Positions 7,119 through 16,084 of a stretch of 64,000 nucleotides of DNA are shown in pieces (positions within the stretch are counted from its first letter, which is position 1; each line of letters starts with the position of its first letter). The DNA is from Tenacibaculum caenipelagi (GTDB taxonomy: Bacteria; Bacteroidota; Bacteroidia; Flavobacteriales; Flavobacteriaceae). The translations under genes were made by a program, and so were the position numbers. The notes below the pieces were generated by a model. The model saw nothing but the letters and a program-made list of their open reading frames with translations. It did not search any database and was not told where the DNA came from. The stretch is from NCBI RefSeq assembly GCF_004363005.1, contig NZ_SNYH01000005.1:244511-308510 (forward strand), written 5' to 3'.

Positions 7119-9538
7119 TACTTTAGAACTTTTTTGAATTTTATATACTCCTCGTTTTCTGGATATATTTCTAAAAGACTATCTATAACCCTAAACGCTT
7201 GTTCTTTTTGTGCTAACTTTTGGTAACCCATCGCTAATTTAAAAGCTACACTTGGGTTCTTAATTTTATTTCTAAAAGCCTTTTTCGCTGTAATGACACT
7301 TTTACTTTCTTGACCAGACCATCGATACATATCTAACAACGCCAAATAAGAATCGTCATAAAATGGATGTCGCTCAATAGCTTCTAACAACAATGGTTCT
7401 GCTTCATTATATTTTCCATCCCATGATAAAGTTCTTCCTTTTAAAATTCTTGCATCTACGTGATTAGGCATACTATTTAAAATAAAATCACATAACAACC
7501 TCGCTGTTTCTCTATCTCCTTCAAATGCTTTAGCTCTTGCTATTAAAAACACCTCATCAAACGTTTTTCCTTCAGCTGTTTCTCTTATTAATTCTTGCTC
7601 CTCTACTGAAAATTTAATTCTCTTTTGCTTCTTATGCATCTCAGTGAATGGATAAATTTTATCTTGCTCCGTCACATAGTTATTCATTCTTTTAAAGCTA
7701 TTGAATGAATCCTTAACAGTCTCCAACATTTTCTTGTCGTTAATTTTATGTGTTTCAAATGAACTATTTATCTTATATAAACTTCCATCAGAGTATAAAT
7801 ACTCATCATAAATAAAATCTTTTAACCCTCCTTTATAACGCATTAACCCTATTTGATGAATATTCCTAAATTTTTTAACTGTATCTAAACCAGACCCCAT
7901 CCACGCAGTTTGTTTTAGTGGTTTTAGTAGATAATTATTATTTAAAAAAGAATAAATACTGGGAGCTACATCCCAATGAGATGATACCGATTTAAATCGT
8001 TGTGCTCTCTTCAACATAGGACTATAAATAAGTAATGGAACATGAAACCTACACAACTTATCCTTTTGTTCAATCGGAATTAATCGGTGGTCTCCAGTTA
8101 TGATAAAAATTGTGTTTTCTATATCATGTTCTTCCTCATAATCTTTCATAAAAGTCTTTAGAGAATTATCACTATAAAGTAATGTTGCGTAAATGTCTTT
8201 TTTACTTTCGATCTCTTCTTTTGAAACCCCAAAATTTTGTGATGTATTTAAAATACTATCAACTTTTCTTTCATATATAGCTTTATTAGGAAACATAAAA
8301 GGTTCATGATTACTAAGTGTTGCAATAACATCAAATCTTGGTTGTTTCTTTTCTTTTAAAGTACTCAATACTTTTTTAAACATTTCCGCATCTGGGTATC
8401 CCCAAGAAAAACCATCTACACTTCCTGTTTTTACGTACGACGGTCCAAACTTGTTTTCATCTACAATAAAATCAACATCATTGTATTCTAAAAATTTATC
8501 AATTTTATCAAAACTTGATGGAGCCCCTGTATAATATGATGTTGTATAGCCATTCTCTTTTAATAGATTGAATAATGATAAGTGTGTTGGGATTTTAGAT
8601 ATTTCTAAAAAACCTGTCTCTCCATAAGGAAGAGATGCTATTAATGAAGGTAAAACTCCAAAAGTTCGTCCTGTATTGCTTACAAAGTTTTCCCAATACA
8701 ATGATCTAGTTATTAAACTATCTAAATACGGTGTGAATCCGCTATACGAGTTACCATCTACAAACTCACTTCCCACCCCTTCTAAAATGATAACCATAAT
8801 ATTAGGTTTTTGTGATTTTGTATTAAAAAATGATCCTAACACATCTTTTGTATCTTTTGTAAACTTCAAAAGAGGATACTCATTCTCTTCTGTAATATGA
8901 TAATTACTAGCTTGTAGTTTTCTTAACTTAAATTGTAAAATATCAGTTGCTAAAAACCCTAGTTTATTTTGGTACTTAACTTCATTAAATTCTGTTCCAA
9001 AGAACTTTAACGGGACTATTAATATTGATAGTATTAGTAAAATTTTTATTGGCAAAATATCTGACATTTTCCTTTTAAAAAAGTATAAAATTGTCAAAAA
9101 AGACAAAGGAACTAAAAGAAAAAGAAGGTAATTTACAATTGAAAATGATGCCGAAGAAGCAACAGTTTTATAGATATCATCATACGAATACCCTAAAAGG
9201 TCTGCCCCTAAATTCAACAAGGTTATCGTACTATACTTTACAAGTGATAACTCTATAAGAACAAGAAATACTCCAAAAGCCACAAATACCAAGCTTCCAT
9301 ACTTACTATGCAGTAAATTAAACAAATAATAAACAGGAAAAAACAAAACACCAATTAGTAACACTATCCAAAAATCATTCAATAATTTGTATACTACGAG
9401 TTGAAGTATTTCATCTATCGAACTTGCTTTAAGTCTTAAAAAAACTTCCGTCAAGCTTAATAACCAAAACGTCACTAATAGTGCTATTATAATTTTAGAA
9501 TAAGTAAAAAAGGATTTTTTTAACAAGTTTGCTTTCAT
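7118..9538 (-). CDS. LTA-synthase-like membrane sulfatase fused to TPR repeats
   Basis: 806 residues. The N-terminal ~180 residues hold about five membrane helices; residues ~240-560 are an extracytoplasmic alkaline-phosphatase/sulfatase-fold domain of the LtaS/MdoB class. Catalytic positions are visible: E253 (ILEGVG), nucleophile T292 (NTGRTFG), H411 (SNHEPF) and D483-H484 (TGDHRL). The family transfers phosphoglycerol or phosphoethanolamine from lipids to glycopolymers or polymerises glycerol phosphate. Residues ~655-806 add TPR-like repeats (AKAFEGDRETARLLCDFIL, RWSGQESKSV), an unusual C-terminal extension that resembles the TPRs of the neighbouring YaiO protein. It follows the glycosyltransferase by 5 bases. 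A role decorating the polymer made by that enzyme is inferred. Confidence 0.82.
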   Translation of the reverse strand: MKANLLKKSFFTYSKIIIALLVTFWLLSLTEVFLRLKASSIDEILQLVVYKLLNDFWIVLLIGVLFFPVYYLFNLLHSKYGSLVFVAFGVFLVLIELSLVKYSTITLLNLGADLLGYSYDDIYKTVASSASFSIVNYLLFLLVPLSFLTILYFFKRKMSDILPIKILLILSILIVPLKFFGTEFNEVKYQNKLGFLATDILQFKLRKLQASNYHITEENEYPLLKFTKDTKDVLGSFFNTKSQKPNIMVIILEGVGSEFVDGNSYSGFTPYLDSLITRSLYWENFVSNTGRTFGVLPSLIASLPYGETGFLEISKIPTHLSLFNLLKENGYTTSYYTGAPSSFDKIDKFLEYNDVDFIVDENKFGPSYVKTGSVDGFSWGYPDAEMFKKVLSTLKEKKQPRFDVIATLSNHEPFMFPNKAIYERKVDSILNTSQNFGVSKEEIESKKDIYATLLYSDNSLKTFMKDYEEEHDIENTIFIITGDHRLIPIEQKDKLCRFHVPLLIYSPMLKRAQRFKSVSSHWDVAPSIYSFLNNNYLLKPLKQTAWMGSGLDTVKKFRNIHQIGLMRYKGGLKDFIYDEYLYSDGSLYKINSSFETHKINDKKMLETVKDSFNSFKRMNNYVTEQDKIYPFTEMHKKQKRIKFSVEEQELIRETAEGKTFDEVFLIARAKAFEGDRETARLLCDFILNSMPNHVDARILKGRTLSWDGKYNEAEPLLLEAIERHPFYDDSYLALLDMYRWSGQESKSVITAKKAFRNKIKNPSVAFKLAMGYQKLAQKEQAFRVIDSLLEIYPENEEYIKFKKVLK

Positions 9539-9543
9539 TTTCT

Positions 9544-10977
9544 TTATTTATTGGTCAATCCTTTCCTCTTCATTTCTCCCCATTTTAGGTTTTTATTAAA
9601 ATAGTAATCTATATTTCCTTTAACTGCTGCATACAATACAACAGGATGCAAAAGCAAAGGTTCTATAAAAGCTGATAACACCAACTGAAAACCTTCTCCC
9701 TTTTTTTTATATTGATGAAAAGTAAACTCTTCAGAAAAAACAGCCAAAAGTGTATAAATGACAGAAGAAAAGTATGCCGCTAGAAAAAAACCTAGTGCAT
9801 AATCCCATTGAATATTTCTTACAAAAAGTAACAATGTGAAATATATAATTCCTAACACTTCTACTATAGGGGCCATCCTTTCAAAAAGAAACCAATAAGG
9901 AAAACTTAACATTCCTAAAACTCTGTACTTAGGATTAAATCCAATAACTCTATGTTCTTTTAATGTTTCTATCGTTCCTCGAGTCCATCTATTGCGTTGA
10001 GATATAAAAGTCTTATAATTTTCTGGAGCCTCTGTCCAACACAAAGGGTCAGGTATGTATGCTACTTTGTATTCTATTTTTTGTTCTTCCATATATCTAC
10101 GCATTCGAACAACAATCTCCATATCTTCACCTACTGTCTTTGTATTGTACCCACCTACTTTAATGGCTATATTTTTATCAAACATTCCAAATGCTCCTGA
10201 AATCACCAACAATCCATTTAGTTTGCTCCATGCCATTCTTCCCAATAAAAAAGAACGTAAATACTCTAATATTTGTAACCTGACTAATGTTATTTTTGGA
10301 TAATTTACATCCATTAATTTTCCATCTTCTATAATACAGGAATTCGCTATTCTTATAACTCCTCCTGAAGCAATTACCCTTCTATCTGTATACTCTAAAA
10401 ATGGCTTTATCATTTTCTGTAATGAATCTTCCATGAGCAAACAATCAACATCAATACATGCTACATAGTCGTTTTTGCTAATATTTAACCCTACATTTAA
10501 TGCATCTGCTTTCCCTCCATTTTCTTTATCTACAACTATGAGCTTTTCAAAGGCAGGATTTTTCGACTTAAAAACTCCTGCTCTTATTGGTTTTGTTTTA
10601 ATACGTTCGTTGATTAAATACTCTACTTTTTCCAAATTGTAAGCTTTTATCAACCTATCTAAACTATCATCAGTACTCCCATCATTTACTATAATTACAT
10701 CATAATTCGCATAATGGGCAGAAAGCAAGGATCTAACATTTTCTACAATATTTAAACTCTCATTATACGCTGGAGCAATAATTGAGATACCTGGTGCTAA
10801 TTCTGACGATAGTATATCTTTATAATTGACAAAGCTGTTTTTTCGCAAATATGAAATTGTTTCTTTTCTTGAAAAAATAGCTAATATTCCATATGAAAGA
10901 AGCACTAAAAAGGAATATGCTAAAAATAAAAAGTGAATAATTAGCAATACATAATACATAACACTTGAAGCATCCAT
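9544..10977 (-). CDS. Processive GT2 glycosyltransferase (PgaC/hyaluronan-synthase type)
   Basis: 477 residues with one N-terminal and several C-terminal membrane helices around a cytoplasmic GT-A domain. All family motifs are present: IIAPAYNES, NDG with D99, DVD at 176-178, GED at 283-285, and Q-x-x-R-W at 327-331 (QRNRW), which marks processive enzymes. Such proteins polymerise a sugar from a nucleotide donor and extrude the chain through the inner membrane. It resembles PgaC-like poly-N-acetylglucosamine synthases but no PgaB deacetylase or PgaD is nearby, so the polymer is unknown. Neighbours suggest a synthase, periplasmic modifier and outer-membrane exit port set. Confidence 0.87.
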   Translation of the reverse strand: MDASSVMYYVLLIIHFLFLAYSFLVLLSYGILAIFSRKETISYLRKNSFVNYKDILSSELAPGISIIAPAYNESLNIVENVRSLLSAHYANYDVIIVNDGSTDDSLDRLIKAYNLEKVEYLINERIKTKPIRAGVFKSKNPAFEKLIVVDKENGGKADALNVGLNISKNDYVACIDVDCLLMEDSLQKMIKPFLEYTDRRVIASGGVIRIANSCIIEDGKLMDVNYPKITLVRLQILEYLRSFLLGRMAWSKLNGLLVISGAFGMFDKNIAIKVGGYNTKTVGEDMEIVVRMRRYMEEQKIEYKVAYIPDPLCWTEAPENYKTFISQRNRWTRGTIETLKEHRVIGFNPKYRVLGMLSFPYWFLFERMAPIVEVLGIIYFTLLLFVRNIQWDYALGFFLAAYFSSVIYTLLAVFSEEFTFHQYKKKGEGFQLVLSAFIEPLLLHPVVLYAAVKGNIDYYFNKNLKWGEMKRKGLTNK

Positions 10978-10990
10978 ACCTTTCTTTTTC

Positions 10991-12103
10991 TTATGGGTTA
11001 TTTTCTAAATAATTAATAACCTTGAGGTTTGCTAATACATTTGTTTCATTTTTAAGTCCAATAAACTTTGAGATGTCTATTTGCTTTAAAATTTTTAAGG
11101 CTAAAACTTTAATTTCAAAAACCTTACTATTAATATGTTTTAAAACAAAAGCTCCTTCTTCTCTAACTTCTACTCCAATATTTTCAAGCAATTCAAATAC
11201 TGCAATTTTTTCTTTTATTGTTAAATTTTCATAGGTATTTATAAGTACCTGCTTTGCTTCAATTATATATAGGTAATTTAAAAGACGAATAGTTTTTAAT
11301 CGTATTTCCTTATTTTCATGCTTTATTAATAGTAATAATTCTTTTTGAGTTTCTCTTAAATTATACGCTTTTACCAACTCTAAAGTAAATAATACCACAT
11401 AATCATTTTCAGAGCTCAACCATTTTCTAACATCTGGTACCTCTTGTGTTTCCATTCCTTGTAAAGCATCTAGAATACCTATTTGATCCCAAATTGAGAT
11501 TGACGATTTTAATTCATCTAAAAAATCAAGTCCTTTAAATCCAAATAAATTAATAAAATATAAATATGCTTGTCGGCGGACTTCCATTTTAGAATGATTG
11601 ATACACTTCGCTACTTCATCTTGTGCTTCAAGTACCTTAAACCGTCTCAAATCTCTAATTCCTATAGCAATGATATGCCACTTTTTACTATGCAACTTTG
11701 ACTGTGCTTGTGTAGCTAACCCTAAATCTTTATACAGTTGATTAATAACAGTAATCATGTTTCCAGAAACTTCTCCTTTCAATTTTAAAAGTGTATTGAT
11801 AAATATCTTTCTGTCTAAGCTTCTTACTAAACTAAGTTTTAGTTTATCTATAATCTCTTTTTGGGCACTATTCAATTCATGGCTATTTTCATTTGAGTAT
11901 AGGTAATCTACAATGTTTTCTTCATATTTTTTACTCTGTGTTTCAACAAAAAGTTCTTCTTTTCTTAAACGAAATCTTACTACTTTTAAAAAAAACACAA
12001 GACTTATCAAAACAAAGAAAAAAACAATAGCAAGTACCCATACTATTATAACAATAGACGGAAAGTCTTCAAAAAAAGAGTTAATAAGTAGAGGGGGGAC
12101 CAT
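10991..12103 (-). CDS. Membrane-anchored HEAT-repeat protein
   Basis: 370 residues from the ATG at 12101-12103; a TTG ten codons upstream would overlap the response-regulator stop and is less likely. One membrane helix (~16-39, rich in V/I/F) is followed by a cytoplasmic alpha-helical region of HEAT-like repeats, e.g. RDLRRFKVLEAQDEVAKCINHSKMEVR and HENKEIRLKTIRLLNYL. HEAT proteins act as scaffolds. It lies 22 bases after the receiver-domain gene and 13 before the glycosyltransferase, so it may connect phosphorylation of the receiver to synthase activity at the membrane. That role is inference; no catalytic motif is seen. Confidence 0.7.
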   Translation of the reverse strand: MVPPLLINSFFEDFPSIVIIVWVLAIVFFFVLISLVFFLKVVRFRLRKEELFVETQSKKYEENIVDYLYSNENSHELNSAQKEIIDKLKLSLVRSLDRKIFINTLLKLKGEVSGNMITVINQLYKDLGLATQAQSKLHSKKWHIIAIGIRDLRRFKVLEAQDEVAKCINHSKMEVRRQAYLYFINLFGFKGLDFLDELKSSISIWDQIGILDALQGMETQEVPDVRKWLSSENDYVVLFTLELVKAYNLRETQKELLLLIKHENKEIRLKTIRLLNYLYIIEAKQVLINTYENLTIKEKIAVFELLENIGVEVREEGAFVLKHINSKVFEIKVLALKILKQIDISKFIGLKNETNVLANLKVINYLENNP

Positions 12104-12125
12104 AAAGTTGAGGGATAAATTTATT

Positions 12126-12497
12126 TTACACAAGTGCTCGTTTCACCCTTATTATCAATTCATTAGGAATTAACGGCTTTACCATAAAGTCAGTTGCTCC
12201 TAAATTAAATGCTTGGGTTACCATTTCTTCTTGACCTGAAGCTGAAAAAACAATAATAGGGACATCCATTTTTAATACATTTCTTACATGGCTTATAACC
12301 TCTAAACCTGAAAGATAGTCCATCATTATATCTGTCAAAATTAAATCGGGTTGATGAGTTTCTATAAGCTCAAGTGCTTTTTTACCATCTTCAGCTACAA
12401 ACAATTCATAACCTTCTTTTTCTAATTTCAATTTAATTAGTAGTAAAAACACCGAGTTATCCTCGGCTATAACAATTTTTTGGGTCTTATCCATCAA
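12126..12497 (-). CDS. Receiver-only response regulator (CheY-like)
   Basis: 123 residues consisting of one receiver domain: acidic pair E12-D13 (IAEDN), phospho-acceptor D56 (LILTDIMMD), the conserved S/T position in IVFSAS, and the K in FMVKPL. No output domain follows, so it must act by protein contact. It is the first gene of the glycopolymer operon, 22 bases ahead of the HEAT-repeat gene, and is divergent from an Hpt/histidine kinase/receiver cluster. That geometry suggests it receives phosphate through the Hpt protein and controls the HEAT/glycosyltransferase machinery post-translationally (inference). Confidence 0.88.
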   Translation of the reverse strand: MMDKTQKIVIAEDNSVFLLLIKLKLEKEGYELFVAEDGKKALELIETHQPDLILTDIMMDYLSGLEVISHVRNVLKMDVPIIVFSASGQEEMVTQAFNLGATDFMVKPLIPNELIIRVKRALV

Positions 12498-12552
12498 ACT
12501 ATCATTTGTTTATTTTTTTTATTAATTTTATACACATATCATACACATTACT

Positions 12553-12560
12553 CAAATATA
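12553..12560 (-). promoter_or_regulatory. -7 box for the glycopolymer operon
   Basis: CAAATATA on the plus strand reads TATATTTG on the minus strand, an exact TAnnTTTG match about 55 bases upstream of the receiver gene start. It would drive the whole 12497-to-5850 unit. Confidence 0.45.
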
Positions 12561-12623
12561 ATAAAAATATATCAGTATATTGGTTAATTCATTATATTAA
12601 ACAATACTTAAAAATTGCATATT

Positions 12624-13004
12624 ATGTTACATAACAATTGTTTTTTTAGTGAAATTGTTGATTTAGATTTTTTAAACGAAAATCTTTCTGGTAACGTAGA
12701 ACAGTATTCTGAGATGATTTCTATTTTCTTAACACAAAGCCAAGAAAAAATTGCTATTCTTAAAAAAGCCATCAATGAAGAAAATTTCACATTAATTAAA
12801 GAAGCCTCACATTTCTTGAGATCTTCATTTACCATTATGGGTTTAAGATCTAAAAACTTACTTGTTGAAATTGAAAATCTGAGCTCACAATTAAAAGATA
12901 TCGAAAAAATTAAAACACTCTCTAATTCTATGTTAATCAATTACAATGAAAGTATTATTGAGTATGAAAGAATACTTTCATGCTTTGTAAAAAACAACAA
13001 CTAA
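12624..13004 (+). CDS. Hpt-domain phosphotransfer protein
   Basis: 126 residues from the ATG at 12624 (MLHNNCFFSE); an in-frame TTG at 12615 is less likely. It is one helical Hpt domain: the helix with LIKEASHFLRSSFTIMGL corresponds to the HxLKG(S)xxxxG phosphotransfer motif, with H63 as phospho-acceptor and R replacing the usual K. Hpt proteins shuttle phosphate between receivers in a phosphorelay. It is followed after about 35 bases by the histidine kinase and then a receiver, and is divergent from the receiver heading the polysaccharide operon. All parts of a relay are thus present at one locus. Confidence 0.75.
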   Translation: MLHNNCFFSEIVDLDFLNENLSGNVEQYSEMISIFLTQSQEKIAILKKAINEENFTLIKEASHFLRSSFTIMGLRSKNLLVEIENLSSQLKDIEKIKTLSNSMLINYNESIIEYERILSCFVKNNN

Positions 13005-13039
13005 CCACTTTTATAGAAGTCCCTCAACAAACTAACTAC

Positions 13040-14986
13040 ATGAAAACAAAAAAATTTAAGCATTTAAGCTCAATTTTAACTTTTTCTATAATAATTTCTA
13101 GCTCTTTAACTATGTTTGAGTGGATTTTTCATAAGCGAATACTATTCACAGTTAATGAAGATGGAGCCACTACAAAATTTAATACCGCTGTTTTGTTTCT
13201 ATTATCTATTATAAGCTTGATGATTAGTAGAGGAAGACAAAAAAAATACAAAATAGCTTTTTCATTTTTTACGTATACAATACTAACTATAAGCTTATTA
13301 ACACTTATAGAATATATCTTTAATATTGATTTATTCATTGATAATTTGCTTGTAAAAGATACCATTACAAAAATATACCCAGGAAGAATGTCAGAAGCTA
13401 CTGCTGCCTGTTTTATTTTTTTCTCTATAGGGCTCACTGGTTTAAAATCTACCAACAGAGCTTATATAGCCACTACCCAGCACGTCGCTCTTATAACTAC
13501 AGCTGTTTCGTCTATTATTATTATTTCTTTTGCGCTAAGAGTTCCTATAGAAGCTAAAATTGATTTTTTTAAAACAATGTCTATTCAGTCATCTTTAGGG
13601 TTTATTATTATTTCTTTTTTACTAGTATTAAAATCTTACAATATAGGTTTTAAGGAAACTATTCTAGGAAATAATTACGGTAGCAAATCACTTCAAAAAT
13701 TATTACCTTTCATCATATTAATTCCCTTTTTCCTAAGCTTTTTAATGCTTACTCTTATAAATGAAAAAGTTATCGGAGCGCAATCGGGAATTATTGTTTA
13801 CACTCTAATTTTAATTCTCTCTGGTTTCTTATACACCTATATAGTTTCTATCGGATTAAATAAATCTGATTATCTCAGACAAAAATTAGAAAAAAACTTA
13901 ATTAACAAAAACCGAGAATTGCTTCAATTTAAAGAAGCTTTAGATAAAATTGCTATTGTAGCCATTACAGATGAAGACACGAAAATAAAATATGTGAATG
14001 ATAATTTTTGTGAAATTTCAAAATACACAAAGGAGGAAATAATAGGAAATACAAATGAAATTGTTCGTTCAGATTATCATCCCGATTCTTTTTTCTCAGA
14101 GGCTTGGGAAACTGTATCTTCAGGAAATCCTTGGTTTGGTGAAGTTAAAAACAGAGCTAAAGATGGTACTTTATATTGGACAGAAACCGCTATCGTTCCT
14201 CTTAAAAATAGAGTAAACTACATTAATGAATATATGGCTATTCAATTAGACATATCTAAACGTAAAGAAGCCGAAGAATTACTTGCTTCTAAATATGTAA
14301 AAACCTTAGAGCAAAAAAATAAAGAGTTAGAACAATTCAGTTATATCACTTCTCATGATTTGCAAGAACCACTAAGAACTATTTCTACTTTTTCAGAATT
14401 ACTCTATAAACAATACCACGATAAATTAGATGATAATGCGAAACAACTCTTTACGTTTATAAAAAAAGCGACTCATAGAATGAGTGACTTAATCACAAAT
14501 TTATTAGACTACTCTAGGTTAGGCCGTGAAAGAGAGATAACTAAAGTTAATTGTAATACCTTAATTAAGGATATTATAGAAGATCTTAACAGTACTATCA
14601 CTCAAACAAACACCACTATAATATATGACAACAATTTACCCACAATAGATGCTTATCCTACAGAACTTAGGTTATTGTTTCAAAACCTTATTAGTAATGC
14701 TATAAAGTTTGCTAAAAAAGATGTTCCTCCTATTGTTTCAATTAAAGCTAAAAAGAAAAAACACGCATGGAAATTCTCTGTAAAGGATAACGGAATAGGA
14801 ATTCCTGAGAAATTTCAAGATAAAATTTTTGCTATCTTTCAACGCTTACATTTAGAAGATGAGTACGAAGGTACAGGAATTGGTCTTGCTCACTGCCAGA
14901 AAATAGTAGGTATGCATGGAGGTGAAATTGGAGTAAAGTCAAAAATAAATGAAGGAAGTACCTTTTTCTTCACAATACCAAATTAA
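13040..14986 (+). CDS. Membrane PAS-domain sensor histidine kinase
   Basis: 648 residues from the ATG at 13040 (MKTKKFKHLSS); an upstream in-frame ATG at 12980 lies inside the Hpt gene and is unlikely. About eight hydrophobic helices fill residues 1-285, with no large periplasmic domain, suggesting sensing within the membrane. A PAS domain (~295-410, EEIIGNTNEIVRSDYHP, FGEVKNRAKDGTLYWTE) is followed by HisKA with phospho-accepting His near 439 (TSHDLQEPLRT) and HATPase_c (N box NLISNAIKFA, G boxes DNGIGIP and GTGIGLAHC). It lacks its own receiver. It should phosphorylate the downstream Rcp-type receiver and, via the Hpt protein, possibly others. Confidence 0.85.
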   Translation: MKTKKFKHLSSILTFSIIISSSLTMFEWIFHKRILFTVNEDGATTKFNTAVLFLLSIISLMISRGRQKKYKIAFSFFTYTILTISLLTLIEYIFNIDLFIDNLLVKDTITKIYPGRMSEATAACFIFFSIGLTGLKSTNRAYIATTQHVALITTAVSSIIIISFALRVPIEAKIDFFKTMSIQSSLGFIIISFLLVLKSYNIGFKETILGNNYGSKSLQKLLPFIILIPFFLSFLMLTLINEKVIGAQSGIIVYTLILILSGFLYTYIVSIGLNKSDYLRQKLEKNLINKNRELLQFKEALDKIAIVAITDEDTKIKYVNDNFCEISKYTKEEIIGNTNEIVRSDYHPDSFFSEAWETVSSGNPWFGEVKNRAKDGTLYWTETAIVPLKNRVNYINEYMAIQLDISKRKEAEELLASKYVKTLEQKNKELEQFSYITSHDLQEPLRTISTFSELLYKQYHDKLDDNAKQLFTFIKKATHRMSDLITNLLDYSRLGREREITKVNCNTLIKDIIEDLNSTITQTNTTIIYDNNLPTIDAYPTELRLLFQNLISNAIKFAKKDVPPIVSIKAKKKKHAWKFSVKDNGIGIPEKFQDKIFAIFQRLHLEDEYEGTGIGLAHCQKIVGMHGGEIGVKSKINEGSTFFFTIPN

Positions 14987-14996
14987 ACTAATAATT

Positions 14997-15419
14997 ATGA
15001 AAAAATTACATACTATTTTATTAATTGATGATGACCCTGCTACGAACTTTCTTCATAAATTACTTATCGAAAAAGAAAACTGCACAGAAAATATTGTTTG
15101 TATGCAAAGTGCAGAAGATGCCTTAGCTTACTTAAGATTGAAAATTGAAGGGGAATACCCACATCCTGAAATTATTTTTTTAGATATTAACATGCCTAGA
15201 ATGAATGGTTGGGACTTTCTTGAAGAATATGAAAAATTTGATAAAGAACAGCAAGCAAAAAAAATTATCATTATGCTTACTACCTCTTTAGATCCTCACG
15301 ATAGAGAGAAAGCTGAATCTATTAATCAAATTAATGAGTTCCAATCTAAACCATTAACTTCTGAAAAGCTGCGAAGTATTTTAAAATCAAATTTTCCTAA
15401 TATGTTTAATCACGTTTAA
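14997..15419 (+). CDS. Rcp-type response regulator
   Basis: 141 residues from the ATG at 14997 (MKKLHTILLIDDD), 10 bases after the kinase stop; upstream in-frame ATG 14949 overlaps the kinase and is rejected. It is a single receiver domain with D11-D13 acidic pocket, phospho-acceptor D63 (IIFLDINMPRMNGWDF), T in IIMLTTS and K in FQSKPL. The slightly longer receiver with GWDFLEEYE is the type usually paired with PAS/phytochrome-like kinases. No output domain is present, so phosphate is probably relayed onward or used for protein contact. A hairpin terminator follows. Confidence 0.85.
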   Translation: MKKLHTILLIDDDPATNFLHKLLIEKENCTENIVCMQSAEDALAYLRLKIEGEYPHPEIIFLDINMPRMNGWDFLEEYEKFDKEQQAKKIIIMLTTSLDPHDREKAESINQINEFQSKPLTSEKLRSILKSNFPNMFNHV

Positions 15420-15443
15420 CACTCCACTTTATAGATATAAAAA

Positions 15444-15472
15444 ATCCCAGCTAACAACATGTCAACTGGGAT
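15444..15472. terminator. Hairpin terminator between convergent genes
   Basis: ATCCCAG (15444-15450) pairs with CTGGGAT (15466-15472), with partial extra pairing in the 15-base interior and A-rich/T-rich flanks. It separates the kinase operon from the convergent thioredoxin operon. Confidence 0.65.
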
Positions 15473-15494
15473 ATTTTCATTTTATTCCTTTAAA

Positions 15495-15752
15495 CTATTG
15501 GTCAATCGAACCTAAAACGCGTTTCATAAAATTATTCAACGCTTCCTTTTTAGGCGTTCCGTCTTTAATCATCTTATCGACTTCAATTGCTCCATACATG
15601 TTAGAAATTAACTCACCTATTACATCTAGCTCCTCATCTTTTAATGATGGAACTTCAGTTAAAGCTTCAAGAGTTTCAATAGTTTCTAGTACGTAATCTT
15701 GATCGTTTTCTTCAATAAAAGAAGTTAAGTGTTTAATTATAGGTAATTTCAT
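15495..15752 (-). CDS. Small acidic conserved protein (probable DUF6952)
   Basis: 85 residues (MKLPIIKHLTSFIEEN...), acidic and predicted all-helical, with no cysteines. In Flavobacteriaceae a protein of this size and position commonly follows a thioredoxin and peroxiredoxin; I believe it is the family labelled DUF6952, but that name is from memory. The start lies 2 bases after the thioredoxin stop, so the two are translationally coupled. A role as partner or regulator of the thioredoxin/peroxiredoxin pair is suggested by context only. Confidence 0.7.
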   Translation of the reverse strand: MKLPIIKHLTSFIEENDQDYVLETIETLEALTEVPSLKDEELDVIGELISNMYGAIEVDKMIKDGTPKKEALNNFMKRVLGSIDQ

Positions 15753-15754
15753 AA

Positions 15755-16063
15755 CTAAGCAACTTCGTTTACTAAATCTTTCAATACTTCAAACTTATTA
15801 GTTTGTGTTTGATTTACAAACTCTCCATTTACAAATGTTGCAAAGGTTGGTAAATTACTTACATCCGCTAGTTTTCTACTTTCAGGAAACTTTTCTGCAT
15901 CAACTACTACAAAAACCATCTCTTCATTTTCAGAAGACAACTTCTTAAATTTAGGTTTCATAATACGACAGTTACCACACCAAGTGGCTGAAAATTGTAC
16001 CACTACTTTTGGGTTTCCTGTAACAACTTCCGATAAATTATCTTGACTTAATTCTTGTACCAT
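15755..16063 (-). CDS. Thioredoxin-family protein
   Basis: 102 residues with the thioredoxin fold order: VVQFSATWCGNC holds the redox pair C29/C32 (WCGNC, differing from the classic WCGPC), and LPTFATFVNGE carries the cis-proline. It is cytoplasmic, without a signal peptide. The Pro-to-Asn change in the active site is expected to shift redox potential, and may fit a role in reducing the peroxiredoxin encoded immediately upstream. It sits 88 bases after that gene, across a long imperfect hairpin, and 2 bases before the small acidic protein gene. Probably one operon for peroxide reduction. Confidence 0.85.
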   Translation of the reverse strand: MVQELSQDNLSEVVTGNPKVVVQFSATWCGNCRIMKPKFKKLSSENEEMVFVVVDAEKFPESRKLADVSNLPTFATFVNGEFVNQTQTNKFEVLKDLVNEVA

Positions 16064-16084
16064 AGTCTTGTACTTTTAAATTTC

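Noticed and set aside
12980..13039. Upstream kinase start overlapping the Hpt gene
   Set aside because: The extra 20 residues overlap the Hpt coding sequence and precede a charged-hydrophobic start (MKTKKF) typical of a membrane kinase.
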